NCBI RefSeq assembly: GCF_001558155.1
Contig: NZ_LOAS01000011.1
Location: 62,001-126,000, forward strand
Reading direction: 5' to 3'
DNA from: Aliiruegeria sabulilitoris
Lineage (GTDB): Bacteria > Pseudomonadota > Alphaproteobacteria > Rhodobacterales > Rhodobacteraceae
Length of the DNA stretch: 64,000 nucleotides
How positions within the stretch are numbered: the stretch's first letter is position 1; each line of letters opens with the position of its first letter. Below the pieces are notes generated by a model. That model did no database searches. It was given only the letters and a program-made list of their open reading frames with translations, and was not told the DNA's origin. Shown here piece after piece: positions 49,849 to 57,954 of this stretch. Made by a program: the position numbers and the translations under genes.

Positions 49849-51225
49849 ATGACATTCGCCGGGCGGCTGCCTTTGGTCACCCTCGTGGTCACTTGCGCTG
49901 CAGTACTGGTGCATCTCGTTTTCGGCTGGGAGCCCGCGCTGCTGGCCGGGCGGATCGGTTTCGTGGGCATGTGTCTGGCCGCGATACCGCGCTACACGCT
50001 GCGCGAATGGGCTCTGAGCCTGCTGGCAATCGGCTGCTCCGTCGCATTGCTGCTGCAGGGGGGCGACGCGACGAAACTGCTCTATGCGCTCGACCTCGCG
50101 GTCTTTTTCGGCTGTTTCATTGCCCTGTTGACCCTGCTCAAGGAAGCGGCCGAATGCTCCGACTCGGTGTTGCAGGTCGGTCGTTTCCTGACAACCCAAC
50201 CCAGCGGACGGCGCTACTACGCCACTGCATTCGGTGGGCACGCGCTCGCGGTTTTCCTCAACTTCGCCGCAGTCAGCCTCATGGCGCCGCTGATCCAGAA
50301 GGGCGCTCAGGACAATTCCGGCCGGATCGACCCGGACCTTGAGCGGCGCCAGATCTCCGCCTTGTTGCGCGGATTCTCATGGTTCGTGATCTGGGCGCCG
50401 ACATCTCTCGCGCAGGCCGTCCTGTTGACGCTGTTTCCAGGCGTGGACTGGCCCTATCTGGTCGCTCTCGGGCTGGGCACGGCCATCTTGATGACGCTGC
50501 TCGGGCGCGCACTCGACCGTTACGAGTGGCGGCACGCGGTCCAGACCGGGCGTTCCGAGAGCCCGCCCGTCCCGCGCCGCGCCTTCGCGGTTCTGGCCTT
50601 TGTCTGCGTATCCCTGATCGGAACCACCGTCGTGATCGAGGCGCTGGCCGGCTATACAATCGCACAATCGCTGATGCTGGTGGCGCCGGGCGTGACGGTG
50701 ATCTGGTTCGTCCTTCAGGGAGCCCCCTTCGAAACCGACAGCCCCTTGCAGCGGTTCGCAGCCTTTGGCGCGGTGCTGGACGAGGCCGCCCCGTCCCTGC
50801 TGCGCACGGCGGTCGTGCTCGGCCTTTCGGGCTATATTGGACGTACGGCGGCCTATGTTCTGCCCACGGCGGAAATAGCGCAGTGGCTTGAGTTGCATTC
50901 GGTCTCGCCCTGGGTTTTCCTCGCCGCCCTGCCGATCCTGGTGACGCTCGGCGGCCAGATCGCGCTCAGCCCGATCCTGTTGGTCGTCTTCTTCGGGGAA
51001 CTGGTGCACCAACTTCCCGAACTGCCGGCCGATCCCACCCTGATCGTCTTCTCGCTCTCGATTGGCTGGGCACTTGGCATGTCGGCCTCGCCCAATGCCA
51101 CCGCTACGCTGCTCGTCTCGGCGATCTGCAAGATCCCGCCAACGACGCTGACCTGGCGGTGGAACAGCCGCTATGCCCTTCTGTGCTATGCCGCTTTCCT
51201 GGTGATGCTGACGGTACTTGTGTGA
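49849..51225 (+). CDS. Integral membrane protein, possible ion-transporter-superfamily carrier
   Basis: A 458-aa protein with about 11-12 hydrophobic segments. I do not recognise a named family. Two polar re-entrant-like stretches, NFAAVSLMAPLI near residue 138 and GMSASPNATATLLVSAICKIPPTTLTWRWN near 420, recall the SN/SP-containing hairpins of the ion-transporter superfamily (CitM, ArsB, DASS), a tentative analogy. Its placement between TRAP systems with an ATCGAT site suggests uptake or export of the island's compound or product. Confidence 0.7.
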   Translation: MTFAGRLPLVTLVVTCAAVLVHLVFGWEPALLAGRIGFVGMCLAAIPRYTLREWALSLLAIGCSVALLLQGGDATKLLYALDLAVFFGCFIALLTLLKEAAECSDSVLQVGRFLTTQPSGRRYYATAFGGHALAVFLNFAAVSLMAPLIQKGAQDNSGRIDPDLERRQISALLRGFSWFVIWAPTSLAQAVLLTLFPGVDWPYLVALGLGTAILMTLLGRALDRYEWRHAVQTGRSESPPVPRRAFAVLAFVCVSLIGTTVVIEALAGYTIAQSLMLVAPGVTVIWFVLQGAPFETDSPLQRFAAFGAVLDEAAPSLLRTAVVLGLSGYIGRTAAYVLPTAEIAQWLELHSVSPWVFLAALPILVTLGGQIALSPILLVVFFGELVHQLPELPADPTLIVFSLSIGWALGMSASPNATATLLVSAICKIPPTTLTWRWNSRYALLCYAAFLVMLTVLV

Positions 51226-51261
51226 CCGAAAGGATCGGCAATTCAGCCGTATGTTTAAAAA

Positions 51262-51267
51262 ATCGAT
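51262..51267. promoter_or_regulatory. ATCGAT operator candidate, site D (TAXI TRAP operon)
   Basis: In AAAAAATCGATATAAAATT, 62 bp upstream of the binding-protein start at 51329. It has the same flanks and distance as sites A and B. Confidence 0.6.
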
Positions 51268-51328
51268 ATAAAATTGATTTGTACAGTTTTATCGCTTAGC
51301 CTTCTCTGAAGAACACAGGGAGGAAGCG

Positions 51329-52255
51329 ATGTTCAAAGCAACCAGACATCTGGCCGCCATTGCAGCGATCGTGCTGAGCGGCGCCACGGCCACGGCCGAG
51401 GAACTGCGGATCGGAACGGCAAGCCTCGGCGGGGCGTTCTACCCGATGGGCCAGTCGATCTCGAATCTCGTGAACAAGTATGCCGGCGACGGGATCTCCA
51501 TGGTGCCGGTCGTCACCGGCGGCTCGGTGCAGAACCCGCGGCTGATCGACAGCGGCGAGGTCGAGATCGCCATCACCAACAACAACCTCGCCGTGCTGGC
51601 GACCAAGGGCGCGGGCCCCTACAAGACCGGCGCCATCGACATTGGCGCGGTTGCGGCCCTGCACCCCTCGGTGCTGCACATGATCGTCCTCGACGGCTCC
51701 GAGATCCAGACCATCGAAGACCTGAAAGGCATGCGCGTTGCCGTAGGGCCGGCGGGCGGGGGCACGCTCGGCTTCCTGAATTTCCTGCTGCCGCTGCATG
51801 ACATGTCGCTGGAGGACATGACGCCCTCCTTCCTGTCCTATTCCGACGGGTTCAGCCAGTTGGCCGATGGCAATGTGGACGCCGCCTTCGCGCTTTCCGG
51901 CTACCCGGCGGGTGCGGCGATGCAGGCCGCCGCGGGAAGCAAGCTGCGGTTCATATCTTTCTCGGACGGGATGCTGGAGAAGGCGCTCGAGTCGAACTCC
52001 GCCTACCTGTCGGTCGAGATTCCGGCCGATATCTATGGTACCGACGCGCCCGGCACCGTTATTGGCGTGAACAACATGCTGATCGCGCCCAATTCCATGG
52101 ATGCCGACGTCGTGGAGAAAATCACCGCGGCGATCTTCGATCATCTCGACGAGTTGAAGTCCGAGAATGCGAATGCAAGGCAAATCGACCCGGCGATGTC
52201 GACCAAGCTCGCCATCCCGCTGCATGAAGGCGCCGCACGTTACTTCAACAAGTAA
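51329..52255 (+). CDS. TRAP transporter solute-binding protein, TAXI type (system 3)
   Basis: A 308-aa periplasmic protein with a signal peptide ending near GATATA, then LRIGTASLGGAFYPMGQSISNLVNK, the characteristic TAXI opening, and LKGMRVAVGPAGGGTLGFLNFLL. TAXI proteins bind glutamate-like or aromatic/organic acid ligands; the ligand is unknown here. AGGGAGG precedes ATG 51329. The fused permease follows after a GC-rich hairpin. Confidence 0.94.
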   Translation: MFKATRHLAAIAAIVLSGATATAEELRIGTASLGGAFYPMGQSISNLVNKYAGDGISMVPVVTGGSVQNPRLIDSGEVEIAITNNNLAVLATKGAGPYKTGAIDIGAVAALHPSVLHMIVLDGSEIQTIEDLKGMRVAVGPAGGGTLGFLNFLLPLHDMSLEDMTPSFLSYSDGFSQLADGNVDAAFALSGYPAGAAMQAAAGSKLRFISFSDGMLEKALESNSAYLSVEIPADIYGTDAPGTVIGVNNMLIAPNSMDADVVEKITAAIFDHLDELKSENANARQIDPAMSTKLAIPLHEGAARYFNK

Positions 52256-52263
52256 GTCGCACC

Positions 52264-52292
52264 GCGCGGGCGGGGTGTTCACCGGCCCGCGC
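52264..52292 (+). other. GC-rich hairpin between TAXI protein and fused permease genes
   Basis: GCGCGGGC and GCCCGCGC form a perfect 8-bp stem with a 13-nt loop just after the binding-protein stop, in the same position as the hairpin of TRAP system 2. No T-run is present. Confidence 0.45.
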
Positions 52293-52312
52293 ACCGATTT
52301 TCCGAGGACATG

Positions 52313-54196
52313 ATGAACGCAAAGCTTGCGGAAACCTGGCTGGGGCCGAAGGGCGGTATCGTCCGTATGGTGGCGTTCCTGTTGGGCGCCTATCATCTGT
52401 CGGTCGTGTCCGGTCTGCTGTCAGTTTCGACCATGCCGATGCGGGTGACCCATGTTCTGCTGGCCTTCTGCCTTCTCTTTGCCTCGCGCCCGCTGGCCGA
52501 GAAACTCGCCGGAACGCGGCTGAACAAGCTTGTCTCGACGTTGCTGATCCTGGCCACGATCGGCGCGAGCGGCTGGATGCTGATGCGCTGGAAGCCCATC
52601 GCCTTCAGTGGCGGTCTGACCGAGCCGGGCGATTTCTACGCCGGGCTGATCCTCATGGCGCTGGTCTTCGAGGCGGCGCGGCGCGCCGTTGGCACCATCC
52701 TCGCCGGCATCGCGCTTCTGTTCTTCTGCTACCCGTTCCTGAGCCCCTACCTGCCCGGCGTGCTGAGCGGGCGTGGCTACAGCCTGGAGCGGATGGTGTT
52801 GTTCCTGACCACCGACACGCAGGGCGTTTACGGCATCCCGGTCGGCGTGGCGGCGACCTATATCATCACCTTCACCATCTTCGGCGCGCTGCTGTCGCGC
52901 TTCGGGGCGGGGGATTTCTTCTTCGAGGTCTCGGTTCGACTGACCCGCGGGCTGCGGGCCGCGAGCGCCAAGTCCGCGGTGCTCTTCTCGACCCTGATCG
53001 GCATGGTCTCCGGTTCTGCAGCGGGCAATGTCGCCGTCACAGGCACCGTCACCATCCCAGTGATGAAGCGCGACGGCTATGCCCCGCACCAGGCCGGCGC
53101 CATCGAGGCCGTTGCCTCCACCGGCGGGCAGTTGATGCCGCCGGTCATGGGGGCGGCCGCCTTCATCATGGCCGAGATCGTGGGCGTGCCTTACACGCAG
53201 GTAATGCTGACCGCGCTCCTTCCGGCGCTCCTGTTTTTCGGTTCTGCCTTCATCGTCGTCCACCTTCAGGGCGTGCGGAACGGGATCGAAGCCTCGACCG
53301 AGGCCGGCGGCGATGCCCGCTCGATGCGCCGGGTCCTGTTGGACGGTATCCCCTTCATCGGCGCTTTCGCAGCGCTCATCACGCTCATGCTGGTCGGCTA
53401 CTCGCCCTTCAAGGCCTCGCTCTGGGGCATGGTCGCGCTGCTCTCGCTCGACCTGGCCGTCAAGCGCCGGATCGACCGGGAATGGCTGGGCAAGATCGCC
53501 GGCGGCATCACCGATGGCGGACTTGGCGTCATCACCATCTCGGCCGCCTGTGCCGCTGCCGGCATCATCGCCGGCACGCTTGGCATTACCGGGCTCGGCT
53601 CCAAGATCGCCATCCTGATCGACGCCGCCTCGCACGGCAGTCTCCTGCTGGCGCTGCTCTTTACCATGATCACCTCGATCATCCTTGGCATGGGCCTGCC
53701 GACCACGGCCGCCTACCTGATCCTGGCCACCGTCGTCGCGCCCGCACTCGTGAAGATGGGCGTGCCCGCGCTCACCGCGCATTTCTTCGTCTTCTACTAT
53801 GGCTGCATCTCGACCATCACGCCCCCCGTGGCGTTGGCGGCCTATGTGGCGGGCGGCATCGCCGGGGCGAATATCAACAAGGTTGGCTGGACGGCCGCTG
53901 CCTATGCCAGCACCAGCTTCGTGTTGCCCTTTGCTTTCGTCCTCTCGCCGGGGCTTCTGCTGCAAGGCAGCGCCGTCGAAAACCTCATCGCGGCCATCAC
54001 CGGCGCGGCAGGCATCATTGCCATTGCCATTGGCGTCGTGGGGTGCCTGCGTGCTCCGCTGGACCGGATCTCGCGCCTGCTCGCATTGGCCGCAGGCTTC
54101 GGATTGCTCTTTCAGGGCTGGGTCACAGCACTCGTGGGCGTAGCGCTGCTGGGTGCGGTATTCCTGCGCGACCGTCCCCGGACTTCTGAAATCTGA
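52313..54196 (+). CDS. TRAP transporter fused DctQM permease (system 3)
   Basis: A 627-aa membrane protein in which the small and large TRAP permeases are fused, as is usual for TAXI systems. The N-terminal four helices cover about residues 15-150. The DctM part carries GSAAGNVAVTGTVTIPVMKRDGYAPHQAGAIEAVASTGGQLMPPVMGAAAFIMAEIVGVPY and GLPTTAAYLILATVVAPALVKMGVPALTAHFFVFYYGCISTITPPVALAAYVAGGIAGAN. Adjacent ATGs occur at 52310 and 52313; the second has the better distance from AGGA. Confidence 0.94.
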   Translation: MNAKLAETWLGPKGGIVRMVAFLLGAYHLSVVSGLLSVSTMPMRVTHVLLAFCLLFASRPLAEKLAGTRLNKLVSTLLILATIGASGWMLMRWKPIAFSGGLTEPGDFYAGLILMALVFEAARRAVGTILAGIALLFFCYPFLSPYLPGVLSGRGYSLERMVLFLTTDTQGVYGIPVGVAATYIITFTIFGALLSRFGAGDFFFEVSVRLTRGLRAASAKSAVLFSTLIGMVSGSAAGNVAVTGTVTIPVMKRDGYAPHQAGAIEAVASTGGQLMPPVMGAAAFIMAEIVGVPYTQVMLTALLPALLFFGSAFIVVHLQGVRNGIEASTEAGGDARSMRRVLLDGIPFIGAFAALITLMLVGYSPFKASLWGMVALLSLDLAVKRRIDREWLGKIAGGITDGGLGVITISAACAAAGIIAGTLGITGLGSKIAILIDAASHGSLLLALLFTMITSIILGMGLPTTAAYLILATVVAPALVKMGVPALTAHFFVFYYGCISTITPPVALAAYVAGGIAGANINKVGWTAAAYASTSFVLPFAFVLSPGLLLQGSAVENLIAAITGAAGIIAIAIGVVGCLRAPLDRISRLLALAAGFGLLFQGWVTALVGVALLGAVFLRDRPRTSEI

Positions 54197-54219
54197 CGAA
54201 CATTACAGGGAGAACCTTC

Positions 54220-54801
54220 ATGCACCGCGAATTCCGCCGGGTTGTCACCGGCCATGACGAAACCGGCAAGGCCATCATCGAATCCGACATGACCGCCTTT
54301 CACTTCCTTGAACGCCCCAACCGGCCGGGCGTCCGGCTGACCAATTTCTGGCTCTCCAACGGGACGCCGGCCGAATATGACGGTCCGACCGAGACATGCG
54401 AAGGCCCGTTCATCCTGCACCCGCCCAGCAATGGCAGCGTTTTCCGCTGTGTCGAGTTCCTTCCCGAAGACCCGGACGTGCTGGCCAAGCTCGATGGCAA
54501 GGCGGCCTTCGCCGAGATGGGCGCGGGTGCCAATATCGTCGAAGGCGCGCGACACCCGTTCATGCACCGCACGGATTCGCTCGACTACGCGGTGGTTCTC
54601 TCGGGCGAGATCATGATGCTGATGGATGACGAGGTTGACGACGTTCACCTCAAGGCCGGCGATGTCGTGGTGCAGCGCGGCACGAACCACGCCTGGTCCA
54701 ACCGCTTCTCGGAGCCCTGCGTGATCGCCTTCATCCTGATCGACGGGGTCACACAGAGAAATGCGCCGGAGGACCACCGGAAGGGCATTCCCGACAGGTA
54801 G
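54220..54801 (+). CDS. Cupin-domain protein downstream of TAXI TRAP operon
   Basis: A 193-aa protein with a C-terminal cupin (MHRTDSLDYAVVLSGEIMMLMDDEVDDVHLKAGDVVVQRGTNHAWSNRFSEPCVIAFILID). The first half (VRLTNFWLSNGTPAEYDGPTETCEGPFILHPPSNGSVFRCVEF) follows a pattern common in single-cupin proteins of aromatic catabolism clusters. The metal-ligand set is HxxxxD...H, slightly atypical. The catalytic role is unknown. GGAGAA precedes ATG 54220; it ends the operon. Confidence 0.85.
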   Translation: MHREFRRVVTGHDETGKAIIESDMTAFHFLERPNRPGVRLTNFWLSNGTPAEYDGPTETCEGPFILHPPSNGSVFRCVEFLPEDPDVLAKLDGKAAFAEMGAGANIVEGARHPFMHRTDSLDYAVVLSGEIMMLMDDEVDDVHLKAGDVVVQRGTNHAWSNRFSEPCVIAFILIDGVTQRNAPEDHRKGIPDR

Positions 54802-55074
54802 GAGCATTTCCGACTGGAGCGAAACGCGGCTTCATACGATCTTTCGGGGCATTACGGGACGCGACCATGCACTCTGCGGACACGGCAGCACGCCATAAAT
54901 TCAGCGACATACGAAAAATACGAAAATAAAGGCCGCGATAGCCCACTTGGATGGCACGGGCATTGCCATTAAGTTGACTCCTCAGCGGAGGCCGCGCTTT
55001 TTACGGCACGCCGGTCGGCAAAAAGGATTGCCGGTCTTTGCAGCGGAACCGCCTCACTACACGCCCCCCGGGCG
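54802..55074. other. Gap of 273 bp between catabolic island and membrane protein gene
   Basis: An AT-rich patch (54890-54930) with a short tandem-like TACGAAAA repeat is present. No gene, terminator or known operator is seen. Confidence 0.4.
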
Positions 55075-55899
55075 ATGAGCGAGCGCGTTTTCCGAACAGG
55101 TTGGGACCAGATGCACGACGCCGGCGACCATGAGGGAGTGAACCGCTTTGTCCGGAAACATTTCGGTGTTGTCGGAACGTTTCGGCTGCATCGCAACGCG
55201 CTCGGATGGGATTTGCTTTGCGCGCCTCTCAACGTGTTGCTCGCGCCGATATTCCTGCTTTCCCGCCTTGCCGCGCTGCTGCTGTCCATGCTCGGCCTTC
55301 GCCGCGGCAGTCAGTGGATCCTGCGGCAACCGATCTTCCTCCACTCGGCCGTCGCGCGCGCCGTCGAGCAGCGGGTCGAAACGGAGCTTTGGCCCCCCAA
55401 TACACCGATGAACGAGCGGCAAAGGCGGTTGCTGCGGGACTATACCAGCGTCCGGACCTCGGTCTCCGAGATCTTCACCACGCTCGTCGTGCTGGCGCTT
55501 GGCTATTTCATGTTCCGGAACCCGACGCCGGGCGTCGTCTCGCTGACCCCGTTCGTGTCCGACTACATGACCCAAAGCTCGGCGATCGCACATTTCCCGC
55601 TCGGACAAGGTCTCGGCAACCTTTGGTACGGGGTCTTTCCGCCGGAACGCTCGATAACCTACGTGATCACAGTTGGCGTGAGCCTCGCAGCAATCGCCTC
55701 GCTGGTGACGACCTTCGCCGGCATCATCGCCGACCCGCTGCAGGTGCATCTCGGCATTCACCGCCGCCGCCTGCTGGGCCTGCTCCTCAACCTGGAGGCA
55801 AATGACGCGATCGGGCCGGTCCTTGCGCGGGAACATGCGCTGGCGCGGTTGGCGGATCTGACCGACGCCGGGGTTAGTCTGTTCCGAATGCTGCGCTGA
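55075..55899 (+). CDS. Uncharacterised membrane protein
   Basis: A 274-aa protein I cannot assign to a characterised family. It has a soluble N-terminus (about 1-40), a hydrophobic pair near 45-75, another membrane segment near 140-150 (FTTLVVLALGYFMF) and one near 200-220 (YVITVGVSLAAIASLVTTFAGIIADPL), then a basic, helical C-terminus. Similar unannotated proteins occur in Rhodobacterales, as far as I recall. The ribosome site at ATG 55075 is weak; ATG 55111 (GGGACCAG upstream) is an alternative start. Confidence 0.7.
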   Translation: MSERVFRTGWDQMHDAGDHEGVNRFVRKHFGVVGTFRLHRNALGWDLLCAPLNVLLAPIFLLSRLAALLLSMLGLRRGSQWILRQPIFLHSAVARAVEQRVETELWPPNTPMNERQRRLLRDYTSVRTSVSEIFTTLVVLALGYFMFRNPTPGVVSLTPFVSDYMTQSSAIAHFPLGQGLGNLWYGVFPPERSITYVITVGVSLAAIASLVTTFAGIIADPLQVHLGIHRRRLLGLLLNLEANDAIGPVLAREHALARLADLTDAGVSLFRMLR

Positions 55900-55980
55900 C
55901 AGGAGCGGATCCAGCACGAGCGGATCGAGGGTATGCTCCGAGGAAAAAACACGTCAGCTCTAGCCGCCTTGCAGAGGGTT

Positions 55981-56017
55981 GCAAAAATCTGCGCTTATAT
56001 GCAAATTACCGCAAATT
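55981..56017. promoter_or_regulatory. GCAAA direct repeats at 10-bp period, candidate DeoR operator
   Basis: GCAAATT at 56001-56007 and 56011-56017, with a related GCAAAAA at 55981-55987, all in helical phase just upstream of the DeoR-type gene. Direct repeats are common operators of DeoR-family repressors, so autoregulation is likely. Confidence 0.45.
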
Positions 56018-56039
56018 GCAGCAAGGCGCGACTCGCCCC

Positions 56040-56801
56040 ATGGACCCTATCCTGAACAGCCCCGAAGCCCGGCAGGGCATTCTGAAAACCCGCGCGGCGT
56101 CTGGCGCACCGCTCGTGCTGGTTCGGCTGGCAGAGGAGTTCGGCGTCTCTGCCGATACCATCCGCCGTGATCTTCTGGCGCTGGAGGCCGAAGGCGCGGT
56201 GCAACGGGTGCGCGGTGGCGCACTGCCCGTCTCGCGACCTGCCCCGCCGCTGCGCGAACGTCAGCAAGCCAGCCAGGAAGTGGCGGACCGCATCGCCGCG
56301 GCGGCGCTCGATCTGGTGCAGGACGGCATGGTTGTGATGTTCGATGGTGGCACGACGCTGGCGCGGTTGGCGCGCGCCTTGCCGCCCTTGCCACGGGCAC
56401 TTGCCGTGACGCCTTCGCCTGTCGTGGCAACCGAATTGCTCGCCCGAGGCACCGAAACCATCCTGATCGGCGGGCGGCTCTCTGCCTTCGGCGGCGTGGC
56501 CGTCGGGCATGAGGCGGTCGCGGCCGTGTCGGATATTGCCGCCGATCTCTGCCTGCTCGGGGCCTGCGGGTTCGACCCAGAGTTCGGCCTCGGGGCAGAC
56601 GATGCCGACGAGGCGGCGCTGAGCCGCGCCATGCGGGCCGCGAGCAGCCGGGCCGTGGTGCTGACAGGCGCGGCAAAGCTGGGCCGCCGCGCGCGCCACC
56701 GCGTTTGCCGCTGCGATGCGCTGGACCTGCTGGTGACCGACGCCTCGCCCGAGCTAGCCGCCCCAATTGCTGAAACCGGCCTGGAAATCCGCCATGTCTG
56801 A
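56040..56801 (+). CDS. DeoR-family transcriptional regulator
   Basis: A 253-aa repressor with an N-terminal helix-turn-helix (VRLAEEFGVSADTIRRDLLALEAEGAVQRVRGGAL) and a C-terminal DeoR sugar-phosphate sensor domain with the metal/ligand motif [14 protein letters not shown] and the AALSRAMRAASSRAVVLTGAAKLG segment. The ligand is unknown. It overlaps the MFS carrier gene by 8 bp, so it probably controls that gene. ATG 56040 is preferred to TTG 56016, which lies within the repeat. Confidence 0.9.
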   Translation: MDPILNSPEARQGILKTRAASGAPLVLVRLAEEFGVSADTIRRDLLALEAEGAVQRVRGGALPVSRPAPPLRERQQASQEVADRIAAAALDLVQDGMVVMFDGGTTLARLARALPPLPRALAVTPSPVVATELLARGTETILIGGRLSAFGGVAVGHEAVAAVSDIAADLCLLGACGFDPEFGLGADDADEAALSRAMRAASSRAVVLTGAAKLGRRARHRVCRCDALDLLVTDASPELAAPIAETGLEIRHV

Positions 56802-57954
56802 TAGTCTCTTCCCTCGCGTCTCCGCCTTGCGCAGCCCCTGGCGGGCCGTTGCCGCGGCCTTTGCCTTCAACGGGATCTTGCTCGGCATCTGGGCCTCCCG
56901 CATTCCGGCCGTTGTGGAGCGCCACGGTCTGAGCGAGGCACAGCTTGGCCTGCTCCTGTTGTTCATGGGCTTGGGAGCGCTGGTCTCGTTTCCCCTGGCG
57001 GGCCGGCTCGCCGACAGCCTCGGGGCGGTCCGTGTCACGCGCGCGGTTTCGGCGGCCTATGTCTTCACACTCCTGCTGATCACGCTGGCGCCATCGCCCG
57101 CCTTGCTCGGCGCGGCGCTCTTCGTCTTCGGCATGGCGCATGGTTCGATGGACGTGGTGATGAACACCTGGGCAACCGAGGTCGAGAAGCATATGAAGCG
57201 CTCGGTCATGTCGTCCTTCCACGCCATGTGGAGCTTCGGCGCCGGGATCGGGGCAGCCACCGGCTATGCCGCAACACGCCTCGGCTGGTCGATCGAGGTG
57301 CATTTCATCCTCGGCTCGCTCCTCTCGGCCGGGCTATTGCTCCCTTTCCTGACACTGCCCTGGACCTCCGCAACGCGACCGCACGATCCGAACGCCCCTG
57401 TCTTTGCCATTCCGCGCGGCGCGTTGGTGCTGGTCGGAATTATCGCCCTTTCCTCGGCCGTGGGCGAAGGTGCCGTCGCGGATTGGAGCGCCGTCTACCT
57501 CTCCGATGTCGTCGGAACGGACCAGTCGCAGGCCGCGCTCGGCTTCACGGTTTTCTCGGTGACGATGGTGGCGATGCGGCTTGTCGTGGACCGACTGGTC
57601 CTCCGGTTCGGACCGGTCCGCATGGCGCAGGCCAGCGGATTGCTGGCAGCATCTGGGTTACTGCTCGTGGTTGTATTCGCCACCCTGCCGATGACACTGG
57701 CAGGTTTCGTCCTGATGGGGCTTGGCTATGCTGCGGTCTTCCCGCTCGCTTTCAGCCGTGCCGCCATCGACGCGAACGTGCCACCAGGGCAGGCCATCGC
57801 CTCGGTCGCAACGCTTGGCTATGGTGGGCTGCTGCTGGGACCGCCGGTGATCGGCTTCGTGGCCGAGGCCAGTTCCCTGCGCCTTGCCTTTGCCCTGCTG
57901 GCGATTCTCGCCCTCAGCATCACGGGTTTCGCCCGCGTGCTGGGGCGCGGTTAG
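56794..57954 (+). CDS. MFS transporter, YbjJ-like
   Basis: A 386-aa 12-helix carrier. The opening AFNGILLGIWASRIPAVVERHGLSEAQLGLLLLFMGLGALVSFPLAGRLADSLGAVRVTR is typical of the YbjJ branch, which resembles FucP-like sugar carriers. The substrate is unknown. The overlap with the DeoR gene suggests a sugar or sugar-phosphate-controlled carrier. ATG 56794 is the family start; the TTG at 56767 is not needed. Its stop overlaps the convergent HD-domain gene by 4 bp. Confidence 0.88.
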   Translation: MSDSLFPRVSALRSPWRAVAAAFAFNGILLGIWASRIPAVVERHGLSEAQLGLLLLFMGLGALVSFPLAGRLADSLGAVRVTRAVSAAYVFTLLLITLAPSPALLGAALFVFGMAHGSMDVVMNTWATEVEKHMKRSVMSSFHAMWSFGAGIGAATGYAATRLGWSIEVHFILGSLLSAGLLLPFLTLPWTSATRPHDPNAPVFAIPRGALVLVGIIALSSAVGEGAVADWSAVYLSDVVGTDQSQAALGFTVFSVTMVAMRLVVDRLVLRFGPVRMAQASGLLAASGLLLVVVFATLPMTLAGFVLMGLGYAAVFPLAFSRAAIDANVPPGQAIASVATLGYGGLLLGPPVIGFVAEASSLRLAFALLAILALSITGFARVLGRG

